The notes under the pieces are model-generated. The model made no database searches and had not been told where the DNA came from. It was given only the letters and a program-made list of their open reading frames with translations. A stretch of 64,000 nucleotides of DNA from Closterium sp. Naga37s-1 (taxonomy: Eukaryota > Streptophyta > Zygnematophyceae > Desmidiales > Closteriaceae), in contig CANJKZ010000174.1 in the NCBI GenBank assembly GCA_947471745.1, positions 3,169,501-3,233,500 of the forward strand, written 5' to 3'. A program made the position numbers and the translations under genes. The stretch's first letter is position 1. Every line of letters starts with the position of its first letter. Shown here in pieces: positions 51,259-61,996 of the stretch.

Positions 51259-54077
51259 ATGGCTTCCCTTCGGGTTCTCACGTTTGATCATGAGGGCAGA
51301 CCGGTTCAGTTTGACACGTGGCTAGACGACCTGCAGCTGTACCTACTGAGCGATTCTAAGGACAGTGTCTCGCTGTTTGACCTAGCGTCAGGCGCTGCTA
51401 CTGCCCCTCCCGCCACAGCTGACACTTTGACTCGCTCACAGTGGCTTACTCGCGACGCTGCTTCCCGCTTAGCCAGTTGCAACCACCTGCCATTAGCTGA
51501 ATGCGCTCACTTCGGACAGCACAGGACAGCGCAGGCGCTGTACGACGCTATAGTTGTTCGCTACTCCTCCCCTGCCACTGCTGCTCTAGGCCGCCTCCTT
51601 CTGCCCTACCTGTTCCCCGAGCTGTCCGCCTTTGCCACAGTCGAGGACCTGGTTTCCCACCTTCGCGCTAGTGACGCTCGCTACCGCGCTGCCGTTCCTG
51701 CTGAGTTCCTTGACAGGAACCCGCCCCCGATGTACATCACTCTCTACTTTATAGACACCCGCCTCCCTGACTCTCTTCGCTCTTTCAGGGACCACTTCCT
51801 CTCTCTTCACCCCACCTCCCTCACTGTAGACCTCCTTGAACAGCATCTCCTTGCAGCTGAGACTAGTGCAGTTGCTGTAGGTGCTGCTCGTGGCACTCCG
51901 CGCCCGCCCTTCTTTGAGGGGTGTTCCCCCTCCCCCCTTGCCCCCTCCTACGCCTCTACTGCTGCTGCAGACGTCTCTGTTCCTGAGGACGTCGGGGCTG
52001 CTTTTGCTAGTGCGAAGAGCCGCAGCAGCAAGGGCAAGGGTGGCAGGGGTGGTGGTGGTGGCAGCGGTGGTGGTGGAGGTGGCAGCGAGAGTGGTGGTGG
52101 GGGCAGCAGTGGAGGTGGTGGCGGCGGTGGGACTGGTGGCGGGAGTGGGGGCTCTGGTGGCGGTGGTGGAGGCAGCGGTGGGAGTGGCGGCAGTGGAGGC
52201 GGTGGGACTGGTGGCGGTGGGACTGGCGCTCGGCGTGTCGGTTCTGGGGGTTGCCAGCATCAGCAGCAGCAGCGTCGGAACGAGACCCCGTCTCCCCAGC
52301 AGCTTCGTGAGTGGTTTCTGCGTGGGGCGTCTGGGGGTAGTTGCCCGTATGTCATTCGCACGGGTGACCGTGCTGGTCAGACTTGCGGGCGGCTTCACAC
52401 TCAGCACCGCTGCTTCTCCCGCCTCGACGACGCTTGGTGTGCTGAGTTTGGTGACGACGTCGAGCTCCCTCGCTGGGCAGATCTGCTTAAGGCTAGGATT
52501 GCTATCTTTTACCTAGACTTTGATGCTATTCTTTCTGCAATGTATGCTTTGTCTACTAGTGCTGAGGGTGAATGTTATCGGTGTGTGCCGTCTGACCCAG
52601 GTATAGCCGCTGCTGCTCTAGGTGCTAGTGAGTCTGGTACTCTCCCTGGTACTGCCCCTGCTGAGGCTTTGCACACCTTCACGTTGGACTCAGGCGCCTC
52701 GCGCTGTTTCTTTCGTGACAGCACCACCCTCACTCCTCTTCCTGCACCTGTCCCGGTGCGACTGGCTGACCCCTCCAGGGGACCGGTCGTGGCCCGTTCC
52801 TCCACTATCCTCCCGTGTCCGGCGGTTCCGTCCGGCTCCCTGTCAGGTCTTCACCTCCCCTCGTTCTCTACGAACTTGGTGAGTACCGCTGCTCTCCAGG
52901 ACGCGATGGTCACTACCACCATTCCTGGGGGTCAGCGTGTGTCGTTCTGCGCGTGCACACGGACGGGCCGCCACCTGGCCACGTTCACTCGTCAGCCAGG
53001 GTCGAGTCTGTACACCCTCGCTACCGAGCCTTCTCAGGTAGCTGCGTCTGCTCAGGTGTCCGTGTCAGGTCAGGTAGCCGCCTCTTGTTCGTGCCGCCTC
53101 CTGTCGCACCAGACTCTTCTGTGGCACCACCGCCTGGATCACCCCTCTCTGCCACGCCTTCGTGGCATGCGCTCTCGTCTTCTTGTCTCTGGTCTCCCCA
53201 GGTCTCTGCCTCCCCTCTCGCCCTCACCTGCCCCGCCCTGCCTTCCTTGCGTCGAGGGGCGGCAGCGCGCCGCTCCTCACTCCTCCTCGTTTCCCCCGAC
53301 GACTGCTCCCCTACAGACTCTCCACATGGATGTGTGGGGCCCAGCCCGCGTCAGTGAACAGAGCCGCGAGCGCTACTTTCTGCTAGTCGTTGACGACTAC
53401 ACGCGGTACACCACGGTCTTCCCCTTGCGCAGTAAGGGCCAGGTCGTTGATGTCTTGATCCCTTGGATCCGCACAGTCCGTCTCCAGCTTCGCGAGCGTT
53501 TTGGCCAGGACCTTCCTGTCCAGCGTCTGCACTCTGACAGAGGTGGTGAGTTCTCCTCCGACCTCTTGCGGGACTTTTGTCGTGGGGAGGGCATTCTTCA
53601 GTCGTTCACGCTTCCGGACTCCCCTCAGCAAAATGGGATTGTTGAGCGCCGCATTGGCTTGGTCATGGAGGTTGCTCGTACCTCCATGATCCATGCGGCT
53701 GCTCCCCATTTTCTGTGGCCGTTTGCAGTCCGGTATGCTGCACATCAGCTCAACCTCTGGCCCCGTATCTCCTTGCCGGAGACCTCGAACACACTGCGTT
53801 GGACGGGGGAGGTTGGCGATGGGTCGGTGTTCCGGGTCTGGGGATCTTGTGCCTTTGTTCGCGATACGTCCGCGGACAAGCTCTCCGCCCGTGCTATCCC
53901 CTGCGTCTTCCTTGGCTTTGTCCCTGACGCACCTGGCTGGAAGTTTTACCACCCCACCTCGCGCCGTGTCCTCCCGTCTCAGGACGTCACGTTCGACGAG
54001 TCGGTTCCCTTCTACCATCTCTTTCCCTACCGCTCTGCCCTTCCCCCGCCCCCGCTGCTCTTCCTTGCTCCCGGTCT
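51259..54077 (+). pseudogene. copia E gag-protease-integrase, truncated
   Basis: ATG 51259 opens a clean 940-codon frame. It has gag (MASLRVLTFDHEGRP start), Gly tract, C-X13-C-X3-H-X4-C box (52342-52413), protease LDSGAS with its Asp near 52687, and integrase with H/C box, HMDVWGP, LHSDRGGEF and NGIVERR (NGIAERR in relatives). It ends in PPPLLFLAPG, exactly where the middle LTR begins. RT and RNase H are missing, so this copy is not autonomous, although no stop interrupts what remains. Confidence 0.92.
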
Positions 54078-54209
54078 TGTCAGAACATTATAGCTTATAC
54101 ATTTGTGTAGGCTGTAGCGGGGTAGCCCATAAGGGGTACAACCCAATTAGGGTTAGTACTTGTACCCAACTGTTTGCTAGTTCATTCATTCTCGTTTGTT
54201 ATTCTAACA
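54078..54209 (+). repeat. copia F 5' LTR (middle LTR)
   Basis: 132 bp, ending TTCTAACA, followed by PBS TGGTATCAGAGC at 54210-54221. Confidence 0.92.
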
Positions 54210-54221
54210 TGGTATCAGAGC

Positions 54222-55789
54222 AGGGTACTTGGGCCCACCACCTGCTACACTGCGACTACCTTGTTCCTAGCCCCGTGCCTGGCCTGTACCTCGCCCGCGA
54301 TAGGCCCGTACCTAGCCCGCGCTCGGCCCCGTCTCTTGCCCGCGCCTGGCCCGTACCTAGCCCGCGCTCGGCCCTGTCTCACGCCCGCGCCCGGCCCGTA
54401 CCTAGCCCGCGATCGGCCCGTACCTAGCCCGCGACCTGGCCCCGTGCCTAGCCCACGCCCCGTCGACACCCGCGCCCGGCCCCGTACCTAGCCCACGCCC
54501 CGTCGACGCCCGCGACCGGCCCGTACCTAGCCCGCGACCCGGCCCCGTACCTAGCCCGCGCCCCGTGGACACCCGCGCCCGGCCCCGTACCTAGCCCGCG
54601 CCCCGTCGACGCCTGCGACCGGCCTGTACCTAGCCCGCGACCCGGCCCCGTACCTAGCCCGCGCCCTGTCGACACCCGTGCCCGGCCCCATACCTAGCCC
54701 GCGCCCCGTCGACACCCGCGCCCGGCCCCGTACCTAGCCCGCGCTCGGCCCCGTTCCTAGCCCAGCGCCCGGCCCCGTACCTAGCCCCGCGCCCGGCCCC
54801 TTCCCTAGCCCGCGCACGTCGACGCCCGCGCCCGGCCCCGTCCCTCGCCCAGCGCCCGGCCCCGTACCTAGCCCGCGCCCGGCCCCGTACCTAGCCTCGG
54901 CCCGTCGACACCCGCGCCCGGCCCCGTCCCTCGCCCAGCGCCCGGCCCCGTACCTAGCCCGCGCCCGGCCCCGTACCTAGCCCGCGCCCGGCCCCTTGTT
55001 TGGCCCCTCGGCCCCAGTTCAGAGCCCAACGCCCGGCCCCGTTCCTGCCCAGCGCCCGGCCCCGTACCTAGCCCGCGCCCGGCCCCCCCCCTTGTTTGGC
55101 CCCTCGGCCCCGCCCCTCGGCCCCTTGGCCCCTAGCCTCGGCCCCTAGGCTCGGCCTCCTAGGCCCTCGTGTTTGGCCCCTCGGCCCCCTAGGCCCCTCG
55201 GCCCCAGTTCAGAGCCCAGCGCCCGGCCCCGTACCTAGCCCGCGCCCGGCCCCGTACCTAGCCCGCGCCCGGCCCCTTGTTTGGCCCCTCGGCCCCTTGC
55301 CTCGGCCCCTAGGCTCGGCCTCCTCGGCCCTCGTGTTTGGCCCCTCGGCCCCCTAGGCCCCTCGACCCCTCGACCCTCTCGTTTGGCCCCTTGGCCCCCT
55401 AGGCCTCTCGGCCCCCCCCTAGGCCCCTTGGCCCCTCGGCCCTCGTGTTTGGCCCCTCGGCCCCCTAGGCCTCTCGGCCACCTAAGCCCCTCGGCCCCTC
55501 GGCCCCCTAGGCCTCTCGGCCACCTAAGCCCCTCGGCCCCTCGGCCCTCGTGTTTGGCCCCTTGGTCCCCCCTAGGCCTCTCGGCCACCTAGGCCCCTCG
55601 CCCCCCCTCGGCCCTCTTGTTTGGCCCCTCGGTCCCCCTAGGCCTCTCGGCCCCCTAGGCCCCTCGGCCCCTCGGCCCCCCCTTTGTTTGGCCCCTCGGC
55701 CCCTAGGCCCCTCGGCCCCGCCCCTTGGCCCCTTAACTACTGCTACTGCTGGTCCTGCTACTACTGCTGCTCCTGAGTCCTGCGCCACT
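54222..55789 (+). repeat. copia F GC-rich tandem-repeat leader, 1.57 kb
   Basis: CCCGCGCCCGGCCCCGTACC units (54280-55270) are followed by GGCCCCTCGGCCCCCTAGG units (55270-55730). It is the longest leader in the window. Confidence 0.8.
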
Positions 55790-56100
55790 ATGGCTTCGCT
55801 TAGAGTTCTCTCGTTCGACCCGGAGGGCAGACCTGTATCATTTGACACGTGGCACGACGATCTGCAACTGTACCTACTGAGCAATCTTAAGGGCAGTGTC
55901 TCACAGTTTGACCACGTGTCCGATGCCGCTCCAGCCCCTCCCGCCACAGCTGACGTTTCGACTCGTTCCCAGTGGCTGTCTCGTGACGCTACTGCCCGCT
56001 TAGCCATTCGCAACCACCTGCCCGCGTCCGAATGTGCTCACTTTGGAGAGCACAGGACAGCACAGGCCCTGCTACAGACGTCTCTGTTCCTGAGGACGTT
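55790..56100 (+). pseudogene. copia F gag, large internal deletion
   Basis: ATG 55790 gives MASLRVLSFDPEGRP... up to HFGEHRTAQAL (about 56072) and then jumps to the sequence encoding TDVSVPEDVGAA. Compared with copia E, about 420 bp are missing (equivalent to 51541-51963), and the length is not a multiple of three, so the frame is lost. Short CTGCT-type matches at the junction suggest microhomology. The central gag fold is gone. Confidence 0.85.
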
Positions 56101-59100
56101 GGTGCTGCTTTGACTAGTGCGAAGCACCGCAACAGCAAGGGCAAGGGTGGCCGGGGTAGTGGAGGAGGCAGCGGTGGTGGTGGAGGTGGCAGTGGGAGCG
56201 GTAGTGGGGGCAGCGGTAGAGGAGGTGGAGGCGGTGGAGGTGGTGGCGGCGGTGGGACTGGTGGCGGCAGTGCAGGCTCTGGTGGCGGCGGTGGAGGCAG
56301 CAGAGGGAGTGGCGGCAGTGGAGGCGGTGGGACCGGTGGTGGTAGGTCTGGACCTCGGCGTGGAGGCCCTGGTGATGGTCGGGGCCAGCAGCAGCAGCGT
56401 CGGAGCGAGACCCAGACGCCCCAGCAGCTCCGTGAGTGGTTGGTTCAGCATGGGGCGGGTGAGGGTAGTGAGACCTGCCCGTATGTTATTCGCACGGGTG
56501 TCCGTGCGGGCCGGACATGCGGGAAGTTTCACACTGAGCGCCGCTGCTTTGCCCGCCTTGACAACGCCTGGCGTGCTGAGTTTGGTGACGACGTCGAGCG
56601 CCCTCACTGGGCGCAACTGCTTCAGTCAGGAGTTGCTCTCTTTGACCTAGACTATGATGTTATTATCTCTGCCATGTATGCTTTGTCTTTTAGTGCTGAG
56701 GGTGACTGGTGTGTGCCACCTGACCCAGGTATAGCGGCTGCTGCTCTAGGTGCTAGTGCGTCTGGTACTCCCCCTGGTACTGCGCCTGCTGAGGCCTTGC
56801 ACACTTTCACGTTGGACTCCGGCGCCTCGCGCTGTTTCTTTCGTGACAGCACCACTCTCACTCCTCTCCCTGCACCTGTCCCGGTCAGACTGGCTGACCC
56901 CTGTGGGGGCCCGGTCGTTGCACGTTCCTCCACTGTCCTCCCATGTCCGGCGGTTCCGTTTGGCTCACTCTCAGGTCTTCACCTCCCCTCGTTCTCTACA
57001 AACTTGGTGAGTACCGCTGCCCTTCAGGATGCGCTGGTCACTACCACCACTCCTGGGGGTCAGCGTGTGTCGATCTGCACATGCACACGGATGGGGCGTC
57101 ACCTGGCTACGTTCACTCGTCGGCCAGGGTCGAGTCTGTACACGCTGGCTACCGAGCCTCCTCAGGTCGCTGCATCTGCTCAGGTGTCCGCGTCAGGTCA
57201 GGTAGCCGCCTCTTGCACGTGTCGCCTCCTGTCGCACCAGACTCTTATTTGGCACCACCGCCTGGGTCACCCCTCCCTGCCACGCCTTCGTGGCATGCAC
57301 TCCCGTCTCCTTGTCTCTGGTCTCCCAGGGTCTCTGCCTCCCTTACCACCCTCGCCTGCCCCACCTTGTCTTCCTTGCGTCGAGGGGCGGCAGCGCGCCG
57401 CTCCTCACTCCTCCTCGTTTCCCTCGACGTCTGCTCCCCTGCAGACTCTCCACATGGACGTGTGGGGCCCAGCCCGCGTCAGTGGACAGGGCCGCAAGCG
57501 CTACTTTCTGCTGGTCGTTGACGACTATACGCGGTACACCACGGTCTTCCCCTTGCACAGCAAGGGTGAGGTCCCTGATGTCTTGATCCCTTGGATCCGC
57601 ACAGTCCGTCTCCAACTCTGCGAGCGCTTCGGTACGGACCTTCCTGTCCTACGTCTGCACTCTGACAGAGGTGGTGAGTTCTCCTCCGACCTCTTGCGGG
57701 ACTTTTGTCGTGGGGAGGGCATTCTCCAGTCGTTCACGCTTCCGGACTCCCCTCAGCAAAATGGGATTGCTGAGCGCCGCATTGGCTTAGTCATGGAGGT
57801 CGCTCGTACCTCCATGATCCATGCGGCTGCTCCCCATTTTCTGTGGCCATTTGCGGTACGGTACGCTGCGCATCAGCTCAACCTCTGGCCCCGTGTCTCC
57901 TTGCCGGAGACCTCGCCCACACTGCGTTGGACGGGGAAGGTTGGCGATGCGTCGGTGTTCCGGGTCTGGGGTTCTCGTGCTTTTGTTCGCGATACGTCCG
58001 CGGACAAGCTCTCCGCCCGCGCCATTCCCTGTGTCTTCCTTGGCTTTGTCCCTGACGCTCCTGGCTGGCAGTTTTACCACCCCACCTCGCGCCGTGTCCT
58101 CCCGTCTCAGGACGTCACGTTCGATGAGTCGGTTCCCTTCTACTGTCTCTTCCCCTACCGCTCTGCCCCTCCCCCACCCCCGCCGCTCTTCCTTGCTCCC
58201 GGTCCACCTCCGGTAGACCCCCTCCCGCCCCAGGGTCCTGCTCCCTCGGGAGTGTCTCAGGTATACCCTCTCCCTGGTACTGCGCCTGTTCAGGTAGCTG
58301 TCGTCTCAGGTGCTACTCCAGGTGCTGCGTCTGGGGGTGCTGTGTCTGGGGGTGCGGAGCCGGGGGGTGCGGGGTCTGAGGGTGCTGGGTCTGGGGGTGC
58401 TGAGCATGAGGGTGTTGAGCCTGGGGGTGCTGAGTCGGAGGGTGCAGAGTCTGGGGGTGCTGAGCCTCGGGGTGCTGCTTCGTCTGGAGGTCCTGCTGGT
58501 GCTTCGCCGCGTCTGTCCTTGCAGCAGCTGCGTGAGTGGCTTGTTCGGCGCCCGCACAGTCGGAGTGGGGCTCCCGGAGCTGGAGGGGCTGGAGACACTG
58601 GAGCTGGAGGTGCTGCTGTTCCTATAGGAGCTGTCGGGACTGGTGGTGTTGGGTGTGCTGGAGCTGGAGACCCTACGGAGCCTGGAGCAGCTGGCGCTGT
58701 AGGCGCTGGAGCTGGAGTAGCTGGAGTTGGGGGCCCTGGTGCAGGAGGCGCTGGGGCTGCAGGAGCTGGAGTTGGAGGCACTGGCGCTGGAGGCGCTGGA
58801 GCTGCAGGAGCTGGAGCTGTTGACCCTGCAGCTAGAGGTGCTGGAGACACTGTGCGGCCGCGACCGTACTTCGTTCCCCTGCTTCAGCAGGTTCTTGGTG
58901 TCCCGTCTACTGGTCTTCCTCCTCCCTTCCTGTGTCCACCACCTGACCAGTTGCAGCCGCCGTTACAGCCCGCCTCCCCACTGCCTGCTCCCTCTCCTTA
59001 CACTGAGCAGTCCGGAGGTCTTACAGAGCGTCGTGAGCCTGCGTCTCGTCCTGTCTTGCCTGTTCGCACTGCTCATCGCGCTCCTCGTTCGCGTCCTCCT

Positions 59101-61107
59101 CCTGTCCCCGGCACACACGCTATGGCACTCCGTCCTTCCTCTATTCCACTGCGTGTTCCTCTGCCTGCTCCTCCTGAGTCCTCTCTTCCTGAGGTCCCTG
59201 ACCCTGAGTCTGACCGAGCGCGTGCTGCCAGTCCCACTGTCGCTCGTCTCCTTGCCACTGCTGTCACTGACCCGTACTTTGAGTCTTCTGCTGTGTCTTC
59301 TCTCGTTGCTGATCTGCTTGACGTTGCTGCTGCCTGCCGTCTCGACTACGCCACTGCTCTCGTTGCTGAGTCTATGACTGCTAGTCCTCCGTCCGTCGGG
59401 GGTGAGTGTGCTCTTGGCACGGACGTCCTTGAGGACAGGCAGGAGGACTTTGAGTGTCTTGCAGCTGCTGTACCTCGTTTCGCTTCCATGCTGCTTGCCC
59501 CTGAGAGAGACCCGGATGCTCAAGACATCCCGACCCCGCGCTCTTACGCAGAGGCGATTACGGGTCCTTACTCCTCTCAGTGGCAGGCAGCTATGGATGC
59601 TGAGATGGCATCTTGGAAGTCCACAAGCACCTACGTCGACGAGGTTCCCCCACCTGGGGCGAAATTAGTCGATGGCATGTGGATTTTCAGGGTGAAGCGG
59701 CCGCCGAGTTCTCCGCCTGCCTTCAAGGCGCGTTACGTTGCTCGAGGCTTCAGCCAGCGACAGGGAGTTGACTACTTCCATACCTTCTCCCCCACCCCGA
59801 AGATGACTACTCTTCGGGTGTTGCTGCACGTCGCTGCTCAGCGTGACTACGAGTTGCACTCCCTGGAATTCAGTACAGCCTTCCTGCAGGGCAGCCTGCA
59901 CGAGGAGATCTGGCTGCGCCAACCACCTGGTTTCACTGGGACGTTTCCTGCAGGTACTCGGTGGAGCCTCCGCCGGCCAGTCTACGGTCTCCGCCAGGCG
60001 CCTCGCGAGTGGCACGACACACTGAGGACTACACTTGCGGCTCTTGGGTTTGCTCCTTCTACAGCAGGCCCGTCGCTGTTTCTACGCACTGACACCTCGC
60101 TGCTGCCGTTCTACGTCCTAGTGTACGTCGACGACCTCGTCTTTGCCACTGCTGACACCGAGGCACCGACCCTTGTGAAGTCCGAGCTGCAGAAGAGACA
60201 CACCTGCACTGACCTGGGTGAACTGCGTAGCTATCTTGGCCTGCAGATCACCCGAGACAGAGCACGGCGCACCATCACACTGACTCAGTCACACATGGTG
60301 CACCAGGTCCTTCAGCGCTTCGGCTTCCAGTACTCCTCGCCACAGCTCACTCCTCTGTCTACCAGCCACTCGCTCTCAGCTCCACCTTCGGACGAGTCCG
60401 TAGAGCCGAGTGGTCCGTACCCAGAGCTTGTGGGTTGCCTCATGTACCTGATGACTTGCACACGACTTGACATCGCGTACCCTCTCAGCCTTCTGGCTCG
60501 CTACGTGGCTCCCGGTAGGCACCGAAAGGTGCACTGGGATGCTGCGAAGAGGGTACTGCGTTACCTATGCAGTACGTCGGGCATGGGGCTTGTGCTTGGA
60601 GGACGGGGTCCAGTTGTCCTCACTGGTCATGCAGACGACTCCTGGGTTGACGACTCAGCTACGCAGCGGTCGTCACAGGGTTACACCTTCAGCCTTGGTT
60701 CCGGCTCGGTTTCTTGGCGGTCTACCCGCTCGTCTTCGGTTCTCAGCTCCAATTGTGAGGCTGAGATCTACGCCGGGGCCATGGCTGCTCAGGAGCTACG
60801 CTGGCTCACCTACCTGCTGACCGACTTGGGAGAGCAGCCTCGTTTGCCTCCAGTTCTGTACGTAGACAACAAGGCCATGATTGCCTTGTGTCAGGTGCAC
60901 AGACTGGAGCACAGAACGAAGCAAATTGCTCTGCGATACTTCCTTGCTCGAGAGTTGCAGCAGCGTGGCCAGCTTTGTCTTGCGTACGTGGCCACTTGGG
61001 CCAACACTGCTGATGTCTTCACCAAGGCACTTCCGCCTGGTGATCATCAGTGCTTTACTATTGTGTTAGGCCTTGTGCCTACTTTGCCTCACTTGCTTAC
61101 TACTTGA
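56101..61107 (+). CDS. copia F protease-integrase-RT-RNase H ORF
   Basis: A single open frame of over 1,650 codons lies downstream of the gag deletion. It has Gly tract, C-X13-C-X3-H-X4-C box (56476-56547), protease LDSGAS, integrase (H/C box, HMDVWGP, LHSDRGGEF, NGIAERR), Gly-Ala linker, RT (KARYVARGFSQRQG, YGLRQAPREWHD, YVDD at 60124-60135) and RNase H (GHADDSW, CEAEIYAG, YVDNKAM, TADVFTKAL), ending at TGA 61105. No stop or frame shift is seen. No start codon is linked to gag: the nearest in-frame ATG (56032) lies in gag DNA read in another frame. It may supply enzymes only if translated by an unusual route. Confidence 0.9.
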   Translation, partial: GAALTSAKHRNSKGKGGRGSGGGSGGGGGGSGSGSGGSGRGGGGGGGGGGGGTGGGSAGSGGGGGGSRGSGGSGGGGTGGGRSGPRRGGPGDGRGQQQQRRSETQTPQQLREWLVQHGAGEGSETCPYVIRTGVRAGRTCGKFHTERRCFARLDNAWRAEFGDDVERPHWAQLLQSGVALFDLDYDVIISAMYALSFSAEGDWCVPPDPGIAAAALGASASGTPPGTAPAEALHTFTLDSGASRCFFRDSTTLTPLPAPVPVRLADPCGGPVVARSSTVLPCPAVPFGSLSGLHLPSFSTNLVSTAALQDALVTTTTPGGQRVSICTCTRMGRHLATFTRRPGSSLYTLATEPPQVAASAQVSASGQVAASCTCRLLSHQTLIWHHRLGHPSLPRLRGMHSRLLVSGLPGSLPPLPPSPAPPCLPCVEGRQRAAPHSSSFPSTSAPLQTLHMDVWGPARVSGQGRKRYFLLVVDDYTRYTTVFPLHSKGEVPDVLIPWIRTVRLQLCERFGTDLPVLRLHSDRGGEFSSDLLRDFCRGEGILQSFTLPDSPQQNGIAERRIGLVMEVARTSMIHAAAPHFLWPFAVRYAAHQLNLWPRVSLPETSPTLRWTGKVGDASVFRVWGSRAFVRDTSADKLSARAIPCVFLGFVPDAPGWQFYHPTSRRVLPSQDVTFDESVPFYCLFPYRSAPPPPPPLFLAPGPPPVDPLPPQGPAPSGVSQVYPLPGTAPVQVAVVSGATPGAASGGAVSGGAEPGGAGSEGAGSGGAEHEGVEPGGAESEGAESGGAEPRGAASSGGPAGASPRLSLQQLREWLVRRPHSRSGAPGAGGAGDTGAGGAAVPIGAVGTGGVGCAGAGDPTEPGAAGAVGAGAGVAGVGGPGAGGAGAAGAGVGGTGAGGAGAAGAGAVDPAARGAGDTVRPRPYFVPLLQQVLGVPSTGLPPPFLCPPPDQLQPPLQPASPLPAPSPYTEQSGGLTERREPASRPVLPVRTAHRAPRSRPPPVPGTHAMALRPSSIPLRVPLPAPPESSLPEVPDPESDRARAASPTVARLLATAVTDPYFESSAVSSLVADLLDVAAACRLDYATALVAESMTASPPSVGGECALGTDVLEDRQEDFECLAAAVPRFASMLLAPERDPDAQDIPTPRSYAEAITGPYSSQWQAAMDAEMASWKSTSTYVDEVPPPGAKLVDGMWIFRVKRPPSSPPAFKARYVARGFSQRQGVDYFHTFSPTPKMTTLRVLLHVAAQRDYELHSLEFSTAFLQGSLHEEIWLRQPPGFTGTFPAGTRWSLRRPVYGLRQAPREWHDTLRTTLAALGFAPSTAGPSLFLRTDTSLLPFYVLVYVDDLVFATADTEAPTLVKSELQKRHTCTDLGELRSYLGLQITRDRARRTITLTQSHMVHQVLQRFGFQYSSPQLTPLSTSHSLSAPPSDESVEPSGPYPELVGCLMYLMTCTRLDIAYPLSLLARYVAPGRHRKVHWDAAKRVLRYLCSTSGMGLVLGGRGPVVLTGHADDSWVDDSATQRSSQGYTFSLGSGSVSWRSTRSSSVLSSNCEAEIYAGAMAAQELRWLTYLLTDLGEQPRLPPVLYVDNKAMIALCQVHRLEHRTKQIALRYFLARELQQRGQLCLAYVATWANTADVFTKALPPGDHQCFTIVLGLVPTLPHLLTT

Positions 61108-61332
61108 CTCTACTTGTACTGTGATCTATTTATATACATGCATGCTTGCACTTGCTAGGGTATGATCACTGTATTGTTTGTTCTCTTTATATAACTCTGC
61201 ATGTGAACTGGCCTTGTGGCCCTTTGCTTGTGCTCGGACTATGTGGTGACTTTGTGATCCACCCTGAGCTTGCTTTGCTTTCTTGACTGGTCTTGTGACC
61301 ACTTGTTCTCCCCCACTTTGTCTATGGGGGTG
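61108..61332 (+). other. copia F 3' untranslated block and polypurine hairpin
   Basis: Contains GCATGTGAACTGGCCTTGTG, TGGTGACTTTGTGATCCACC and CCCCCACTTTGTCTATGGGG before the LTR. Confidence 0.7.
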
Positions 61333-61464
61333 TGTCAGAACATTATAGCTTCTACATTTGTGTAGGCTATAGTGGGGTAGCCCATAAGGGGTACAACCCA
61401 ATTAGGGTTAGCACTTGTACCCAACTCTTTGCTAGTTCATTCATTCTCGTTCGTTATTTTGACA
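61333..61464 (+). repeat. copia E/F 3' LTR
   Basis: 132 bp, ending TATTTTGACA, flanked on the right by GTCTT. Confidence 0.92.
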
Positions 61465-61469
61465 GTCTT

Positions 61470-61779
61470 GACTTTCTGTTGCTGTTGTGTGGCAGGTGCT
61501 GCTGTTGAGCCCAGCTGTGCCGCCGCCGCTTGCCGCCGCACCCTCCTGCTCTCCAGGCGGCCTGTCGCCACATGCACCTACTTCTGCTGTGCCGCCGCCC
61601 TTGCCGCCACACGCTCCTGCTTCTGCTGCTTCTACCTTGGCTGCGGGGTTGCTGCAACTGTATCTGCCACTATTGCACTGGTTGTCAATGCTCTTGCGTG
61701 CTGCTGCTTTGTTCTGCTTGGTGTACCCCTGCAGGTTGTGTCTAGCACTTGGCTCTTCCTGCATGCAGTTAAGGGGGGA
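61470..61779 (+). other. element G 3' internal region
   Basis: Low-complexity GCTGCTG/GCCGCCGC sequence ending in a polypurine tract before the G 3' LTR. Open frames here are Cys/Leu-rich and not convincing. Confidence 0.5.
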
Positions 61780-61996
61780 TGTCAGAATTATATTATAACT
61801 GCATGTAGTTCTAGCCTTAGTGTAGTTATCCTAACTTCTTGCTTCGTGGTGTACCCCCATTTCCTACCTTATTTGTACTTCACTCTCTATAGTGAAACCA
61901 CCTTTTCTCCTCAACTCTCTCGATAGTCCATGCCTAGCCAAAACTCTAGCATGGTTCCTAATCTCCTCCGTTCCTACTATGCTACTAATCTCAATA
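61780..61996 (+). repeat. element G 3' LTR
   Basis: 217 bp, pairs with 49130-49346, about five differences. Confidence 0.85.

Larger units (their letters stand above)
50231..61464 (+). mobile_element. copia E/F complex: three LTRs, two interiors, one target duplication
   Basis: Three 132-bp LTRs (50231-50362, 54078-54209, 61333-61464). Target duplication GTCTT is found only outside the outer two (50226-50230 and 61465-61469). E (left) has PBS TGGAATCAGAGC, a leader and gag-PR-IN, then stops abruptly at the middle LTR. F (right) has PBS TGGTATCAGAGC, a leader, a gag with a large deletion, a full pol and the 3' untranslated block. The simplest reading is that F inserted into E's pol, and then recombination between the two 3' LTRs removed F's right LTR and the rest of E. 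The LTRs differ pairwise by about 5-8 bases. Confidence 0.85.
49130..61996 (+). mobile_element. element G: non-autonomous LTR retrotransposon hosting E/F
   Basis: 217-bp LTRs (49130-49346 and 61780-61996) differ at about five sites (roughly 2%). The right one ends TCAATA instead of TCAACA. Flanking duplications GCGCT (49125-49129) and GCACT (61997-62001) differ by one base. PBS-like TGGTATTAAGAGC (49347-49359); polypurine tract AAGGGGGGA before 61780. Without the E/F insert the interior is only about 1.2 kb of GC-rich repeats and Cys/Leu-coding low-complexity DNA, with no gag or pol. A diverged solo LTR of this family lies at 20803. Confidence 0.8.
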
